Source of the DNA: an uncultured Ruminiclostridium sp.
GTDB taxonomy: Bacteria > Bacillota > Clostridia > Oscillospirales > Ruminococcaceae
Length of the DNA stretch: 64,000 nt
Direction of reading: 5' to 3'
Assembly: GCA_934454635.1 (NCBI GenBank)
Contig: CAKSFR010000004.1
Location: 62,001-126,000 of the forward strand
The translations under genes were made by a program, and so were the position numbers. Under the pieces are notes generated by a model, which saw only the letters and a list, made by a program, of their open reading frames with translations, ran no database searches and had not been told where the DNA came from. Positions 33,805 to 42,099 of this stretch are shown here, piece by piece; position 1 is the first letter of the stretch; each line of letters begins with the position of its first letter.

Positions 33805-34455
33805 TTATTTTTGGTTGTTCCTAAGTTCTTCAATCTGCTTTTCAAGACGCTCTATCTCGCCCTGAAGGTGACAGAACTGCTGAGAAACGGGGTCGGGGAT
33901 ATGGATCTGGTCAAGTTCCCGCGCAACGTCCACCCGTACTCCGTCGCGCTTTACCACGCGCGCGGGAACGCCTACGGCGGTGCAGTTCGGGGGAACCTCG
34001 CTTAAAACTACCGCGTTTGCCGCTATTTTGGCGTTGTCGCCGACCTTAAACGGTCCGAGAACTCTCGCGCCCGCCCCGACAAGCACGTTATTTCCAAGCG
34101 TCGGGTGGCGCTTTCCGACGTCCTTGCCCGTTCCGCCGAGCGTAACGTTCTGATAAATCGTACAGTAATCGCCGATTATCGTTGTTTCGCCGATAACTAC
34201 GCCGCTTCCGTGGTCGATGAACAAGCCCTTTCCGATAGTTGCTCCGGGGTGAATCTCAATGCCGGTTTTATGCAGCGCGCGCTGAGATATCCAGCGTGCC
34301 AGAAAATAATGCTTTTTAAGATACAGCTTGTGTGCGCGGCGGTATGCGCGTATCGCCTTAAAGCTCGGGTACAGGAAAAACACCTCAAGGTCGCTTTTAA
34401 CGGCAGGGTCGCGCTCGCGAATGGACTGTATGTCCTCTTTTATTCTTTTGAACAT
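33805..34455 (-). CDS. cysE: Serine O-acetyltransferase (CysE/EpsC type)
   Basis: Makes O-acetylserine from serine and acetyl-CoA, the first step to cysteine. The left-handed beta-helix is seen as hexapeptide repeats (IHPGATIGKGLFIDHGSG onward, ~67-155) with catalytic His in DHGSG. The C-terminal ~40 residues form a coiled coil. The length of 216 suits the EpsC-like Gram-positive form. The start at 34455 is fixed by GGAGGG 5 nt upstream, directly after the T-box terminator; the upstream extension translates the leader RNA. Confidence 0.94.
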   Translation of the reverse strand: MFKRIKEDIQSIRERDPAVKSDLEVFFLYPSFKAIRAYRRAHKLYLKKHYFLARWISQRALHKTGIEIHPGATIGKGLFIDHGSGVVIGETTIIGDYCTIYQNVTLGGTGKDVGKRHPTLGNNVLVGAGARVLGPFKVGDNAKIAANAVVLSEVPPNCTAVGVPARVVKRDGVRVDVARELDQIHIPDPVSQQFCHLQGEIERLEKQIEELRNNQK

Positions 34456-34718
34456 TTTGCCCTCCAAAAACAAAAACCTCCGCAGTTTTCCTGCGAAGGT
34501 GTAAATACACGGTTCCACTTCGGTTCCCTGTCCGCGCGCGAAATACGGCTTACCGAACAGGCTCAAATCCCTTAACGCGGGGAACGGACGGGAATACTCG
34601 CTTCCTCCCGACGGCTCGGCAAGCGCACTTCACCGCAGCCCGTACCTGCCGCTTTTCACCGTCTGCGGCTCTCTGTTAGGCGGTACTTCGGATACTCTGA
34701 ATGCCTCAGCGCCTTTAT
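34456..34718 (-). ncRNA. T-box leader of cysE-cysS operon (Cys specifier likely)
   Basis: In transcript order: AGAGAG (near 34672) and a GGTGA-containing distal hairpin, then GAAGTGCGC with TGC (34625-34627) in the specifier position, then GAGC. A CGTTAAGGG segment follows near 34573, then the tRNA-acceptor bulge motif GTGGAACC (34511-34518), and the terminator hairpin (34477-34500) with T-rich tail. This is the layout of a T-box riboswitch. TGC is a Cys codon, which fits cysE and cysS. The specifier is placed by analogy with glyQS leaders. Confidence 0.9.
34466..34500 (-). terminator. T-box terminator hairpin before cysE
   Basis: On the minus strand, ACCTTCGCAG-GAAAA-CTGCGGAGGT with one mismatch, then TTTTTGTTTTT. 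The 5' arm is available to compete with the antiterminator around GTGGAACC. Confidence 0.9.
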
Positions 34719-34724
34719 AGATAT

Positions 34725-34753
34725 ATTTTATCATATGCCGCACCGGTTGTCAA
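34725..34753 (-). promoter_or_regulatory. Promoter of cysE-cysS T-box transcript
   Basis: On the minus strand, TTGACA (34753-34748), 17-bp spacer, TAAAAT (34730-34725). Confidence 0.88.
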
Positions 34754-34776
34754 GTGTGTTCACGCAAATATAAACA

Positions 34777-34806
34777 GAATACTGTTCAAGCCGTAGGTCA
34801 TACAAT
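34777..34806 (+). promoter_or_regulatory. Sigma-E-like promoter of sigK
   Basis: CATACAAT (34799-34806) matches the sigma-E -10 exactly, with GAATACTG (34777-34784; 6 of 8 against the sigma-E -35) 14 bp upstream. sigK is a mother-cell gene normally made under sigma-E, so the call fits biology. Confidence 0.6.
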
Positions 34807-34835
34807 ATTGTAACAATATATTGCGGGGTGATGAT

Positions 34836-35552
34836 ATGTTTGCGGATCTTTTTGAATTTGCGATAAAAAATCTGCTGTTTTTTGCGCTTCATCTTGACGG
34901 CGGAGCTTATCCCAAGCAGCTCTCAAAAAAAGAGGAACAGGAATGCCTGCGCGAAATCGCGGCGGGCAGCGAAAAGGCGCGAAACAAGCTGATCGAACAC
35001 AATCTGCGGCTCGTAGCGTACATAGTCAACAAGCATTACGGCGATTCGCGCGAACAGGAGGATCTTATTTCGATAGGCACGATAGGTCTTATAAAAGCGG
35101 CGGAAACCTTCGACGCGGAAAAAGCGATCAGCTTTTCGACCTACGCGAGCACCTGCATAAGAAACCAGATAAAGATGTATTTTCGTAAAACAAAGCACCA
35201 AAGCTCCGAGGTTTACATGAACGAACCGATAGATACGGACAAAAACGGGAACGAAATAACGATTGCGGACATTTTTAAGGACAGTGTGTGCGTTGACGAC
35301 GAGGTTGACCTGAAAATAAACATGGAGAAGCTTTACCGATTTGTGAACACCGCGCTCGACGACCGCGAGCGGCTTATCATATCCAAAAGATACGGGCTTA
35401 CCGACGCCAACGGGGTCGTTTCCCGTCCGATGGCACAGCGCGAAGTAGCAAAGCTGCTGAACATTTCGCGCTCATACGTTTCGCGAATCGAAAAGCGCGC
35501 GCTTGAGAAGCTCAGAAGCGAGTTTGAAAAGGCTGAAAATTCCGTTTCGTAA
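34836..35552 (+). CDS. sigK: Sporulation sigma factor sigma-K
   Basis: Late mother-cell sigma factor of sporulation, 238 residues. The N-terminal hydrophobic stretch (FADLFEFAIKNLLFFALHL, 2-20) resembles the pro-sequence removed during activation. Region 2 shows LVAYIVNKHYGDSREQEDLISIGTIGLIKA (in parts), with FSTYASTCIRNQIKMY, and region 4 has the HTH KLLNISRSYVSRIEKRALEKLR. The gene is uninterrupted, so no skin-like element. ATG at 34836 follows GGGGTGATG. SpoIVB, which triggers sigma-K processing, lies at 54.7 kb. Confidence 0.92.
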   Translation: MFADLFEFAIKNLLFFALHLDGGAYPKQLSKKEEQECLREIAAGSEKARNKLIEHNLRLVAYIVNKHYGDSREQEDLISIGTIGLIKAAETFDAEKAISFSTYASTCIRNQIKMYFRKTKHQSSEVYMNEPIDTDKNGNEITIADIFKDSVCVDDEVDLKINMEKLYRFVNTALDDRERLIISKRYGLTDANGVVSRPMAQREVAKLLNISRSYVSRIEKRALEKLRSEFEKAENSVS

Positions 35553-35590
35553 AAAATATCGAAAAAAATCATATTTTTTTCAAAAAGGTA

Positions 35591-35619
35591 TTGACAAGCG
35601 CGTTATAAAGTGATATAAT
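35591..35619 (+). promoter_or_regulatory. Consensus promoter of tRNA-Thr
   Basis: TTGACA (35591-35596), 17-bp spacer, TATAAT (35614-35619). Confidence 0.92.
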
Positions 35620-35636
35620 TTTTAACTGTAAGTGGT

Positions 35637-35712
35637 GCTGATATGGCTCAGTTGGTAGAGCACATCCTTGGTAAGGATGAGGTCATCGGTTCGACTCCGA
35701 TTATCAGCTCCA
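35637..35712 (+). tRNA. tRNA-Thr (anticodon GGT), CCA encoded
   Basis: 76 nt. The acceptor arms GCTGATA and TATCAGC pair, the D arm contains GTTGGTAGAGC, the anticodon stem CATCC/GGATG holds loop TTGGTAA (anticodon GGT), the T arm is ATCGG-TTCGACT-CCGAT, discriminator T, and CCA is in the genome. A single tRNA with its own promoter and terminator. Confidence 0.97.
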
Positions 35713-35720
35713 ATACAGAG

Positions 35721-35762
35721 GCTTGACAAACGGCTTGATTATGCGGTTTGTCAAGCTTTTTT
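35721..35762 (+). terminator. Terminator after tRNA-Thr
   Basis: GCTTGACAAAC (35721-35731) pairs perfectly with GTTTGTCAAGC (35746-35756), then TTTTTT. Confidence 0.93.
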
Positions 35763-35772
35763 ATTAATAATA

Positions 35773-35816
35773 AATCAGCACCGCTAACGGATTTGTGCGG
35801 TGCTGATTCTGTTTTT
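35773..35816. terminator. Second hairpin terminator (serves tRNA and/or NERD gene)
   Basis: AATCAGCACCGC (35773-35784) pairs perfectly with GCGGTGCTGATT (35797-35808); T-rich sequence on both sides makes it usable in both directions. 113 bp separate it from the NERD stop. Confidence 0.75.
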
Positions 35817-35921
35817 ATATCAATTTTACGGCGTGTATTATTTTCGGTTGTAATAAAATTGTAATAGTTCGGCGTATAGATATAGCCTTTGCCGATATGT
35901 CGTCTGACCGAAAAGTATAAT

Positions 35922-36656
35922 TCACATCAGCCTGTCGAGCTGTTCGACAATATCGTCCACGTCCTCCTCCGAGAGGAGTCTTGGCGGCTTATATTCACTG
36001 ATAAAACGGATAAGCTCCTGCTCGCCCGAAACCACGAACGTATTATCTCCGACAAGGTTAAGGCTCAGCTTTACGAACGGATTTGAGAAAAAAACCACCC
36101 CGTCCAGCCACACGTCATGTCCCTCCGCTCGGAGTATGTGCTTCAGTATATCACGCTGCCGCGAGAGCTGGCGGAGAGGATTGTGCATTTCGCTTTCGGC
36201 AACTTTTCCGTCGCGATAATGCTTTGTCTGAACCCAGTGTTCGTCCTTTTCGCTTCCGCATATCATTCCCGAGTGATTCTTTACTTCAACTATGAGCACG
36301 CCGTTTTCGCTTACCATAAGCATATCGATTTCAGAGCGGTTGTGCTTATAACGTATCGGAACATTCAGAAATATATGATATTTATTTTTGAATTTTTTTG
36401 CTATCTTGTACAGTACCCGTTCGCCCTTAAGCCCCGAAATAAGAATGTTATATTTTCTTCCGAGTATGGTGTATGCAAAACCGCAGAGGATAATTGCCGC
36501 AGCGGAAATATAGCCTCCGACAAGCATATTGCTGTCATCGACATTGATCGCAAATATCACCAAAAGCACGGCGGGCAGCGTTCCGAAAACTACCTGAAGC
36601 ACGAAAAGCAGACCTACCGAGCGCTTATTCTTATTTCTCGCCTTATGGATTTTCAT
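35922..36656 (-). CDS. Membrane-anchored NERD-domain protein
   Basis: Two N-terminal membrane helices (~14-36, 46-66) precede a NERD (nuclease-related) domain: GERVLYKIAKKF near 76-87, SEIDMLMVSENGVLIVEVK near 108-126 (the D and ExK of a PD-(D/E)xK-like site), then a helix-rich end. NERD proteins are thought to process nucleic acid but activity is rarely proven. It begins 2 bp after ychF, so is co-transcribed with that ribosome-linked ATPase. Confidence 0.87.
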   Translation of the reverse strand: MKIHKARNKNKRSVGLLFVLQVVFGTLPAVLLVIFAINVDDSNMLVGGYISAAAIILCGFAYTILGRKYNILISGLKGERVLYKIAKKFKNKYHIFLNVPIRYKHNRSEIDMLMVSENGVLIVEVKNHSGMICGSEKDEHWVQTKHYRDGKVAESEMHNPLRQLSRQRDILKHILRAEGHDVWLDGVVFFSNPFVKLSLNLVGDNTFVVSGEQELIRFISEYKPPRLLSEEDVDDIVEQLDRLM

Positions 36657-36658
36657 GA

Positions 36659-37753
36659 TTAAACGTTGAACCTGAATACAACGACATCTCCGTCGTTCAT
36701 TACATAATCCTTTCCCTCAAGTCTGACAAGACCTTTTTCTTTTGCGCCCGTCATTCCGCCGTTATTCACAAGGTCGTCGAAAGAAACGACCTCGGCGCGT
36801 ATAAAACCTTTTTCAAAGTCTGTGTGTATCTTTCCCGCAGCCTGCGGCGCCTTTGTTCCCTTTGTGATAGTCCACGCTCTGACCTCAGTCGGACCCGCCG
36901 TAAGGAACGAGATATATCCGAGCAGGCTGTAGCCGGTCTTGATTATTCTGCTTAAACCCGATTCGGTCAAATTAAGGTCGGAAAGGAACATTTCCTTTTC
37001 CTCGGGCGACATATCCGAAATATCCGCCTCTATCTGCGCGCAGATAGGAAGCACGGCGCTGTTCTCCTCAGCAGCTATCTCCGCGACAGCCTTATACTGC
37101 TCGTTCGTTTCGTAATTGCTCTTGAAGTCGTCCTCGCTGAGATTTGCCGCGTAAATTACCGGCTTGTTCGAGAGCAGCGGAGTTGACTTTATCAGTTCCG
37201 CCTCGTCCTCGGTAAAACCGAACGAACGCGCGGATTTTCCGTTTTCGAGATGAGCCTGAAGCCGCTCAAGAAAATCAACTTCCTTTTGAAGCGACTTATC
37301 GCCCTTCATCAGCTTTTTGGTTCTGTCGATACGTCTGCCGAGAATTTCAAGGTCGCTGAAAATAAGCTCAAGATTTATCGTTTCGATATCGCGCTTTGCG
37401 CCGATGCTGCCGTCAACATGGATAATGTTGTCGTTCTGAAAGCAGCGCACAACGTGAACTATTGCGTCAACCTCGCGAATATCTCCAAGGAACTTGTTTC
37501 CGAGACCCTCGCCCTTGGACGCGCCCTTTACAAGTCCCGCAATATCGACAAATTCGAGCGTTGCGGGCGTGAATTTTGCGGGATTATACATTTCCGCAAG
37601 CTTATCGAGCCGCTCGTCGGGGACGGAAACTATGCCCACGTTCGGTTCTATCGTGCAGAACGGATAGTTTGCGGATTCCGCGCCCGCGTTTGTAAGTGCG
37701 TTGAAAAGGGTGCTTTTTCCCACGTTGGGAAGCCCTACCATACCGAGTTTCAT
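36659..37753 (-). CDS. ychF: Redox-regulated ribosome-binding ATPase YchF
   Basis: An Obg-related ATPase that associates with ribosomes and protein-quality control. G1 is GLPNVGKST (7-15), G3 is [16 protein letters not shown], and the G4 position reads NLSEDD in place of NKxD, the change that gives YchF its ATP preference. A coiled-coil insertion and C-terminal TGS-like domain ([17 protein letters not shown]) complete the 364 residues. Its promoter overlaps the recD2 stop. Confidence 0.96.
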   Translation of the reverse strand: MKLGMVGLPNVGKSTLFNALTNAGAESANYPFCTIEPNVGIVSVPDERLDKLAEMYNPAKFTPATLEFVDIAGLVKGASKGEGLGNKFLGDIREVDAIVHVVRCFQNDNIIHVDGSIGAKRDIETINLELIFSDLEILGRRIDRTKKLMKGDKSLQKEVDFLERLQAHLENGKSARSFGFTEDEAELIKSTPLLSNKPVIYAANLSEDDFKSNYETNEQYKAVAEIAAEENSAVLPICAQIEADISDMSPEEKEMFLSDLNLTESGLSRIIKTGYSLLGYISFLTAGPTEVRAWTITKGTKAPQAAGKIHTDFEKGFIRAEVVSFDDLVNNGGMTGAKEKGLVRLEGKDYVMNDGDVVVFRFNV

Positions 37754-37797
37754 TTATTTATCTGTCCTTTCATTACACATTTTTCATAATCATTTTA

Positions 37798-37826
37798 ATT
37801 ATAACAGATTTTCGGTAAAAAATCAA
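37798..37826 (-). promoter_or_regulatory. ychF promoter, overlapping recD2 stop codon
   Basis: On the minus strand, TTGATT (37826-37821), 17-bp spacer, TATAAT (37803-37798). The -35 covers the recD2 stop (37823-37825). Confidence 0.75.
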
Positions 37827-40027
37827 CCATTTCGGTCATTTTCGCCGTATTTTTCGTTAAGAAGCCACTTCATGCAGGAATATCTCAGCATTTTGCGGTC
37901 GTTCGCGACCATTCTGCGTACGATTTCACGCGTCCCTGCAAGAATAATATTTTCCTTGGCGCGGGTTATTCCCGTATAAAGCAGATTGCGATAAAGCAGG
38001 TTGTCCGACACCGCCGTAAGCGGCATGATAACGGCTCGGTATTCGCTGCCCTGACTTTTGTGTATCGTAACGGCGTAAGCGTGTTCAAGCTTGTTCAGCA
38101 TTTCCGAAGCGTAGTTTGCAATACGTCCGTCAAAGTCGATCGTAAGCGTTCCGCTTCGCGTATCAACGTCCTTGATTATGCCTATGTCGCCGTTGTAAAT
38201 GCCCATTCCAGTTTCTCCGCTGTTCTTCTTCCACGAAACGTCATAGTCGTTCTTGATTTGCATGACCTTGTCGCCCATGCGGAACGCAATGTCAAAAAAT
38301 TTCACTTCTTTTTTATTTCTCGCGGGCGGATTAAGCGCAAGCTGAAGCGCGCGGTTAAGCTCCTTTGTCCCCGCGGCGCCAAGCTTTGTCGGCGAAAGTA
38401 TCTGAATATCGTCTATCGGGTCGTAGCCGTAGCTCTTCGGCAGCCGCCTTCCCGCAAGCTCAACCACGAGCCGCGCCGTTTCCTCGTCGGTCGCGCACGG
38501 CATAAAGAAAAAGTCCTTTTTCCGCTCGTCAAGCTCGGGCTGCTCGCCCTTTACGATTTTATGCGCGTTTGTTATTATAAGGCTCTGCGCCGCCTGTCGG
38601 AAAATCTCTTTAAGCTCGACAGTCGGGATAAGTCCGGTTGAAATAAGGTCGCGCAGAACATTCCCCGCGCCGACGCTCGGAAGCTGATTTGAGTCGCCTA
38701 CCATTATCAGCTTGCTTTCGGGCTTTATCGCGCGCAGCAGCGCTTCAAAAAGCAGCGTATCGACCATTGACATCTCGTCAATGATTATCACGTCCGCGTT
38801 AAGCGGATTAAGCTCGTTGTGTTTGAATTTTGCGGTATTTTCCTTAGCGAAATCGACCTCGAGCAGTCGGTGGATAGTTTTCGCAGGCTGACCTGTAAGG
38901 TCGGACATACGCTTTGCGGCACGTCCCGTCGGCGCGGCAAGGCAGAGCCTTTTCCCCTTACTCTTGCAAATGCGTATCACCGCGTTGAGCGTAGTGGTTT
39001 TACCCGTTCCGGGGCCGCCCGTAAGAATAAACAAATTATTGCCGAGCGCGGCATTTATCGCCGCTTTCTGCAAATCCTCATACTGTATTCCCTCTGTCCA
39101 CTCAACGCCCGCTATTTCCTCGGAAAAGTCCTTTTCAAGCGGTGCGGAAAGCTTCAGCATTATAGCTATTTTTTCGGAAATATAGTTCTCCGCACGGAAA
39201 AATTCGGAAAGATAGATGTATGTGCGCCTGTCCGTTTCAAGCTCTGAAAAAGTACCGTCCGAAATCCCCGCAAAAAGAGCCTCGTCAAACACGTCGTCCC
39301 TGACGCTCAGAACCGCGCAGACGCGCTCGCGGAGCCGTTCTCTGGGCAGGCAGGTATGTCCCGCAAAAGCGTTTTCGCGCAGAACATACGCTGTTCCCGC
39401 TTTTATGCGGTTGCTGCTCCAGAAATCAAGCCCCATGTCCGCCGCGATCCTGTCCGCGACGCCGAAATCCACGTCGATACCATATTCGCAGAGCAGGTAC
39501 GGATTTTCGCGCACGAGCGCAACGCTGTCCTCCTCGTAATTTTTCCAGACAAGCGCCGCAGTAACGGGACTTATGTCGTATTTCTGCAAAAATTCGACAA
39601 TGCTTTTCATTCCGCAGAGCCGACGGAACTCTCCCGATATGTACAGCGCCTTGTCGGGAGTTATTCCGTTCAGCTCGGAAAGGCGCATGGGGTCGCTTTC
39701 GATTATTTCGAGCGACTGCGCGCCGAAATTGTCAACTATTTTCTTCGCCAGCGCAGGTCCCATACCTTTTATAATACCGCTGCCGAGATATTTGCGTATT
39801 TCGGACGGCGTTGTCGGAAGCGTGCGTTCGCAGGTAAGCGCCTTAAACTGCCGCCCGTACTTTGCGTTTGAAACATACGCTCCGTGCAGGCGCAGGCTCT
39901 CGCCCTCAACAATGTCCCCGAGGCTCCCGACAACGGTTTCGGGCGAACCGTTCACGTCCATCGTCAGCACTATGTATCCGTTTTCGCTGTTTTTATAGAC
40001 AACCTCGTCTACCGTTCCGGTAAGCAC
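37823..40027 (-). CDS. recD2: ATP-dependent DNA helicase RecD2
   Basis: A 5'-to-3' superfamily 1B helicase without RecBC partners. An N-terminal OB-like start (GTVDEVVYKNSENGYIVL) leads to helix-hairpin-helix repeats (~85-200). Walker A is GGPGTGKTTT (337-346), Walker B is IIIDEMSMVD, and late motifs are GDSNQLPSVG, YAVTIHKSQGSE and YTGITRAK. The length of 734 is typical. The start is GTG; the ribosome site is weak (AGGTCAG rather far), but the family begins exactly here. Confidence 0.93.
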   Translation of the reverse strand: MLTGTVDEVVYKNSENGYIVLTMDVNGSPETVVGSLGDIVEGESLRLHGAYVSNAKYGRQFKALTCERTLPTTPSEIRKYLGSGIIKGMGPALAKKIVDNFGAQSLEIIESDPMRLSELNGITPDKALYISGEFRRLCGMKSIVEFLQKYDISPVTAALVWKNYEEDSVALVRENPYLLCEYGIDVDFGVADRIAADMGLDFWSSNRIKAGTAYVLRENAFAGHTCLPRERLRERVCAVLSVRDDVFDEALFAGISDGTFSELETDRRTYIYLSEFFRAENYISEKIAIMLKLSAPLEKDFSEEIAGVEWTEGIQYEDLQKAAINAALGNNLFILTGGPGTGKTTTLNAVIRICKSKGKRLCLAAPTGRAAKRMSDLTGQPAKTIHRLLEVDFAKENTAKFKHNELNPLNADVIIIDEMSMVDTLLFEALLRAIKPESKLIMVGDSNQLPSVGAGNVLRDLISTGLIPTVELKEIFRQAAQSLIITNAHKIVKGEQPELDERKKDFFFMPCATDEETARLVVELAGRRLPKSYGYDPIDDIQILSPTKLGAAGTKELNRALQLALNPPARNKKEVKFFDIAFRMGDKVMQIKNDYDVSWKKNSGETGMGIYNGDIGIIKDVDTRSGTLTIDFDGRIANYASEMLNKLEHAYAVTIHKSQGSEYRAVIMPLTAVSDNLLYRNLLYTGITRAKENIILAGTREIVRRMVANDRKMLRYSCMKWLLNEKYGENDRNG

Positions 40028-40062
40028 CTCGAGGTTCTGACCTGTTTCATGTTCCGTGCCGT

Positions 40063-40188
40063 TCAGCCTCCCTTTCGTCCGTTTTTTTCGCCGAGCCGCC
40101 TGACAACGGCGCGGTACAGCAAGCGCAGCAGCTCCGCCGCGCCGAATATTCCGCAGAAAACGACCATAAAAAACATTACGCCATGCAT
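40063..40188 (-). CDS. Small membrane protein, 41 residues, unknown
   Basis: One hydrophobic helix (VMFFMVVFCGIFGAAELL, 4-21) and a strongly basic tail (RRLGEKNGRKGG). The ATG at 40188 is preceded by an AGGGGGCGG ribosome-like site. It lies between the PFL-family gene and recD2, in line with both. No homologue is recognised. A chance ORF cannot be excluded. Confidence 0.45.
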   Translation of the reverse strand: MHGVMFFMVVFCGIFGAAELLRLLYRAVVRRLGEKNGRKGG

Positions 40189-40244
40189 ACCGCCGCCCCC
40201 TTCTATACTATTTATACAGTATATGCAGACGGGGAGCTTTCTGC

Positions 40245-40278
40245 GAAAAAACAACTCCACGGAAAGCCCGTGAAGTTG
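40245..40278 (-). terminator. Terminator after PFL-family gene
   Basis: CAACTCCACGG (40252-40262) pairs with CCGTGAAGTTG (40268-40278), one mismatch; on the minus strand TTTTTT follows. Confidence 0.85.
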
Positions 40279-40285
40279 TCAAAAA

Positions 40286-41644
40286 TCAGTTTTTCAGGCT
40301 CTGGAGAGGCGCGGGAATATGTCCGCCTCTCGAAATAAATTTTGCGGGAGAGAATTTGTTTATGGACATTACGGGGCCGCTTCCGAAAAGTCCGCCAAAT
40401 TCAAGCGTTTCACCCTCTTTTTTGCCTATGGCGGGAATAACGCGAACAGCCGTTGTCTTGCTGTTCACCATGCCGATCGCCGCTTCGTCCGCGATTATCG
40501 CGGAAAGGATCTCTGCGGGAGTATCTCCCGGAACGACGAACATATCAAGTCCGACGGAGCACACCGCCGTCATTGCTTCAAGCTTTTCAAGGCAAAGCGA
40601 GCCGCGGTTCACCGCGTCGATCATTCCTGCGTCCTCGGATACGGGAATAAACGCGCCCGAAAGTCCGCCTACGCGCGAGGAAGCCATTACGCCGCCTTTT
40701 TTAACCGCGTCGTTGAGAAGCGCGAGAGCGGCGGTAGTTCCGTATGCGCCGCAGCTTTCCAGTCCCATTTCTTCAAGAATGTGCGCAACGCTGTCGCCGA
40801 CGGCGGGAGTAGGCGCGAGAGAAAGATCAACGATTCCGAAAGGCACGCCGAGAGCCTTGCTGGCTTCGGTTCCGACGAGCTGACCCATACGGGTGATCTT
40901 AAACGCGGTCTTTTTGATAACGTCCGCGATTTCATTGATAGAAGCGTCCGGCATTTTGGAAAGCGCCGCGCGCACAACGCCCGGTCCGCTTACCCCAACG
41001 TTTATAACGCAGTCTGGTTCGCCTATTCCGTGGAACGCGCCCGCCATGAACGGGTTATCCTCTACGGCGTTGCAGAAAACAACGATCTTTGCCGCGCCGA
41101 AGCAGGAGTTATCAGCCGTTCTTTCACTCGCCTGACGTATGATGCGCCCCATAAGCTCGACAGCGTCCATGTTGATGCCCGCACGGGTCGAGCCGACGTT
41201 TACGGAGGAGCATACCATCGAGGTTTCGGCGAGAGCCTCGGGGATCGACTCGATAAGTTCTCTGTCGCCTGCGGAAAAGCCCTTGTGAACAAGTGCGGAA
41301 TAACCGCCGACATAGTTTACGCCCGTTTCCTTGGCAACTTTTTCAAGTGTTTTCGCGTACTTTACGGGGCTGCCCTTTGCCGCAGCGGAAACGATCGCGA
41401 TAGGCGTTACGGAAAGGCGCTTGTTGATTATCGGAATGCCGTAGCGCGCTTCGATCTCTTCGCCCGTCTTTACAAGATTGCACGCCACGCGCATCATCTT
41501 ATCGTAAACCTTTGTGCAGGACTTGTCGATGTCGCTGTCGATACAGTCGAGAAGCGAGATACCCATGGTCGTTGTGCGGATATCAAGGTTCTCCTCCTGT
41601 ATCATCTTTATCGTTTCGAGTATATCGTTGGAATTAATCATCAT
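40286..41644 (-). CDS. PFL-family (DUF711/UPF0210) protein
   Basis: A 452-residue soluble protein of UPF0210. The start has [36 protein letters not shown] and [16 protein letters not shown] follow, and the C-terminus contains [12 protein letters not shown]. The fold relates to glycyl radical (pyruvate formate-lyase-like) enzymes, but the family lacks a proven reaction. It is always found beside an ACT-domain protein, as here (15 bp upstream), probably a ligand sensor for it. Confidence 0.93.
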   Translation of the reverse strand: MMINSNDILETIKMIQEENLDIRTTTMGISLLDCIDSDIDKSCTKVYDKMMRVACNLVKTGEEIEARYGIPIINKRLSVTPIAIVSAAAKGSPVKYAKTLEKVAKETGVNYVGGYSALVHKGFSAGDRELIESIPEALAETSMVCSSVNVGSTRAGINMDAVELMGRIIRQASERTADNSCFGAAKIVVFCNAVEDNPFMAGAFHGIGEPDCVINVGVSGPGVVRAALSKMPDASINEIADVIKKTAFKITRMGQLVGTEASKALGVPFGIVDLSLAPTPAVGDSVAHILEEMGLESCGAYGTTAALALLNDAVKKGGVMASSRVGGLSGAFIPVSEDAGMIDAVNRGSLCLEKLEAMTAVCSVGLDMFVVPGDTPAEILSAIIADEAAIGMVNSKTTAVRVIPAIGKKEGETLEFGGLFGSGPVMSINKFSPAKFISRGGHIPAPLQSLKN

Positions 41645-41659
41645 CTGTCGGTACCTGCC

Positions 41660-41929
41660 TTATATTCTGTGCATGGAATTGAAAATATCCTCATGCATTA
41701 CATGAATCTGGAGGTTCATCTCCTCACCGCACTTCTTGAGCTTATCCGCAAGAACGCTGTACTGCTCCGTGCATTTCGTTATGTCAATAAGCATGGTCAT
41801 CGCGAAAAGATCCTGCATGATCGTCTGCGTAACGTCCATAACGTTCGCGTTGCAGTCCGCGCAGATCGCGCTTACCTTTGCGAGAATGCCTACCGTGTCC
41901 TTGCCTATTACCGCTACTACTGCTCTCAT
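41660..41929 (-). CDS. ACT-domain protein, UPF0237
   Basis: 89 residues forming one ACT domain (AVVAVIGKDTVGILAKVS at 3-20, NVMDVTQTIMQDLFAMTM at 33-50). ACT domains bind amino acids and regulate partners; the conserved pairing with the PFL-family protein suggests an allosteric subunit. AAAGGTCAGG precedes the ATG by about 10 nt. First gene of the two-gene operon. Confidence 0.93.
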   Translation of the reverse strand: MRAVVAVIGKDTVGILAKVSAICADCNANVMDVTQTIMQDLFAMTMLIDITKCTEQYSVLADKLKKCGEEMNLQIHVMHEDIFNSMHRI

Positions 41930-41993
41930 AAAAAAATAAACCTGACCTTTCTTTTTTTGTTCAAAACGCTTTATGCCATTTTATACAAATAAC

Positions 41994-42022
41994 ATTATAC
42001 TACTTTTTTCTGAAATTGTAAA
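41994..42022 (-). promoter_or_regulatory. Promoter of ACT-PFL operon
   Basis: On the minus strand, TTTACA (42022-42017), 17-bp spacer, TATAAT (41999-41994). Confidence 0.8.
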
Positions 42023-42030
42023 CATTTTAA

Positions 42031-42059
42031 TAGACAAAAATTAAAAAATATGATACAAT
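42031..42059 (+). promoter_or_regulatory. Promoter of PHP-Lrp-aminotransferase-ispE operon
   Basis: TAGACA (42031-42036), 17-bp spacer, TACAAT (42054-42059). The -10 is inside a palindrome. Confidence 0.75.
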
Positions 42060-42071
42060 ATAATGTATCAT
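42050..42071. promoter_or_regulatory. Candidate operator over the -10
   Basis: ATGATACA (42050-42057) and TGTATCAT (42064-42071) are perfect inverted arms separated by 6 nt. The inner 16 bp differ by one base from the palindrome at 17703-17718. The Lrp-type regulator in this operon is one candidate for the binder. Confidence 0.55.
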
Positions 42072-42099
42072 TTGCATTAAGGAGGGAGAAAACGGCAAA

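Noticed and set aside
34821..34835. TTG upstream start of sigK
   Set aside because: It overlaps the GGGGTGATG ribosome site; the ATG at 34836 is the better start.
35773..35808. Hairpin after tRNA-Thr as a possible attachment site remnant
   Set aside because: tRNA 3' ends are common att sites, but there is no duplicated tRNA end, no integrase and no foreign genes; a terminator explains it.
40319..41992. A 557-codon plus-strand ORF
   Set aside because: It is exactly antisense to the PFL and ACT genes, which have clear family motifs; the ORF is a by-product of GC-biased third positions.
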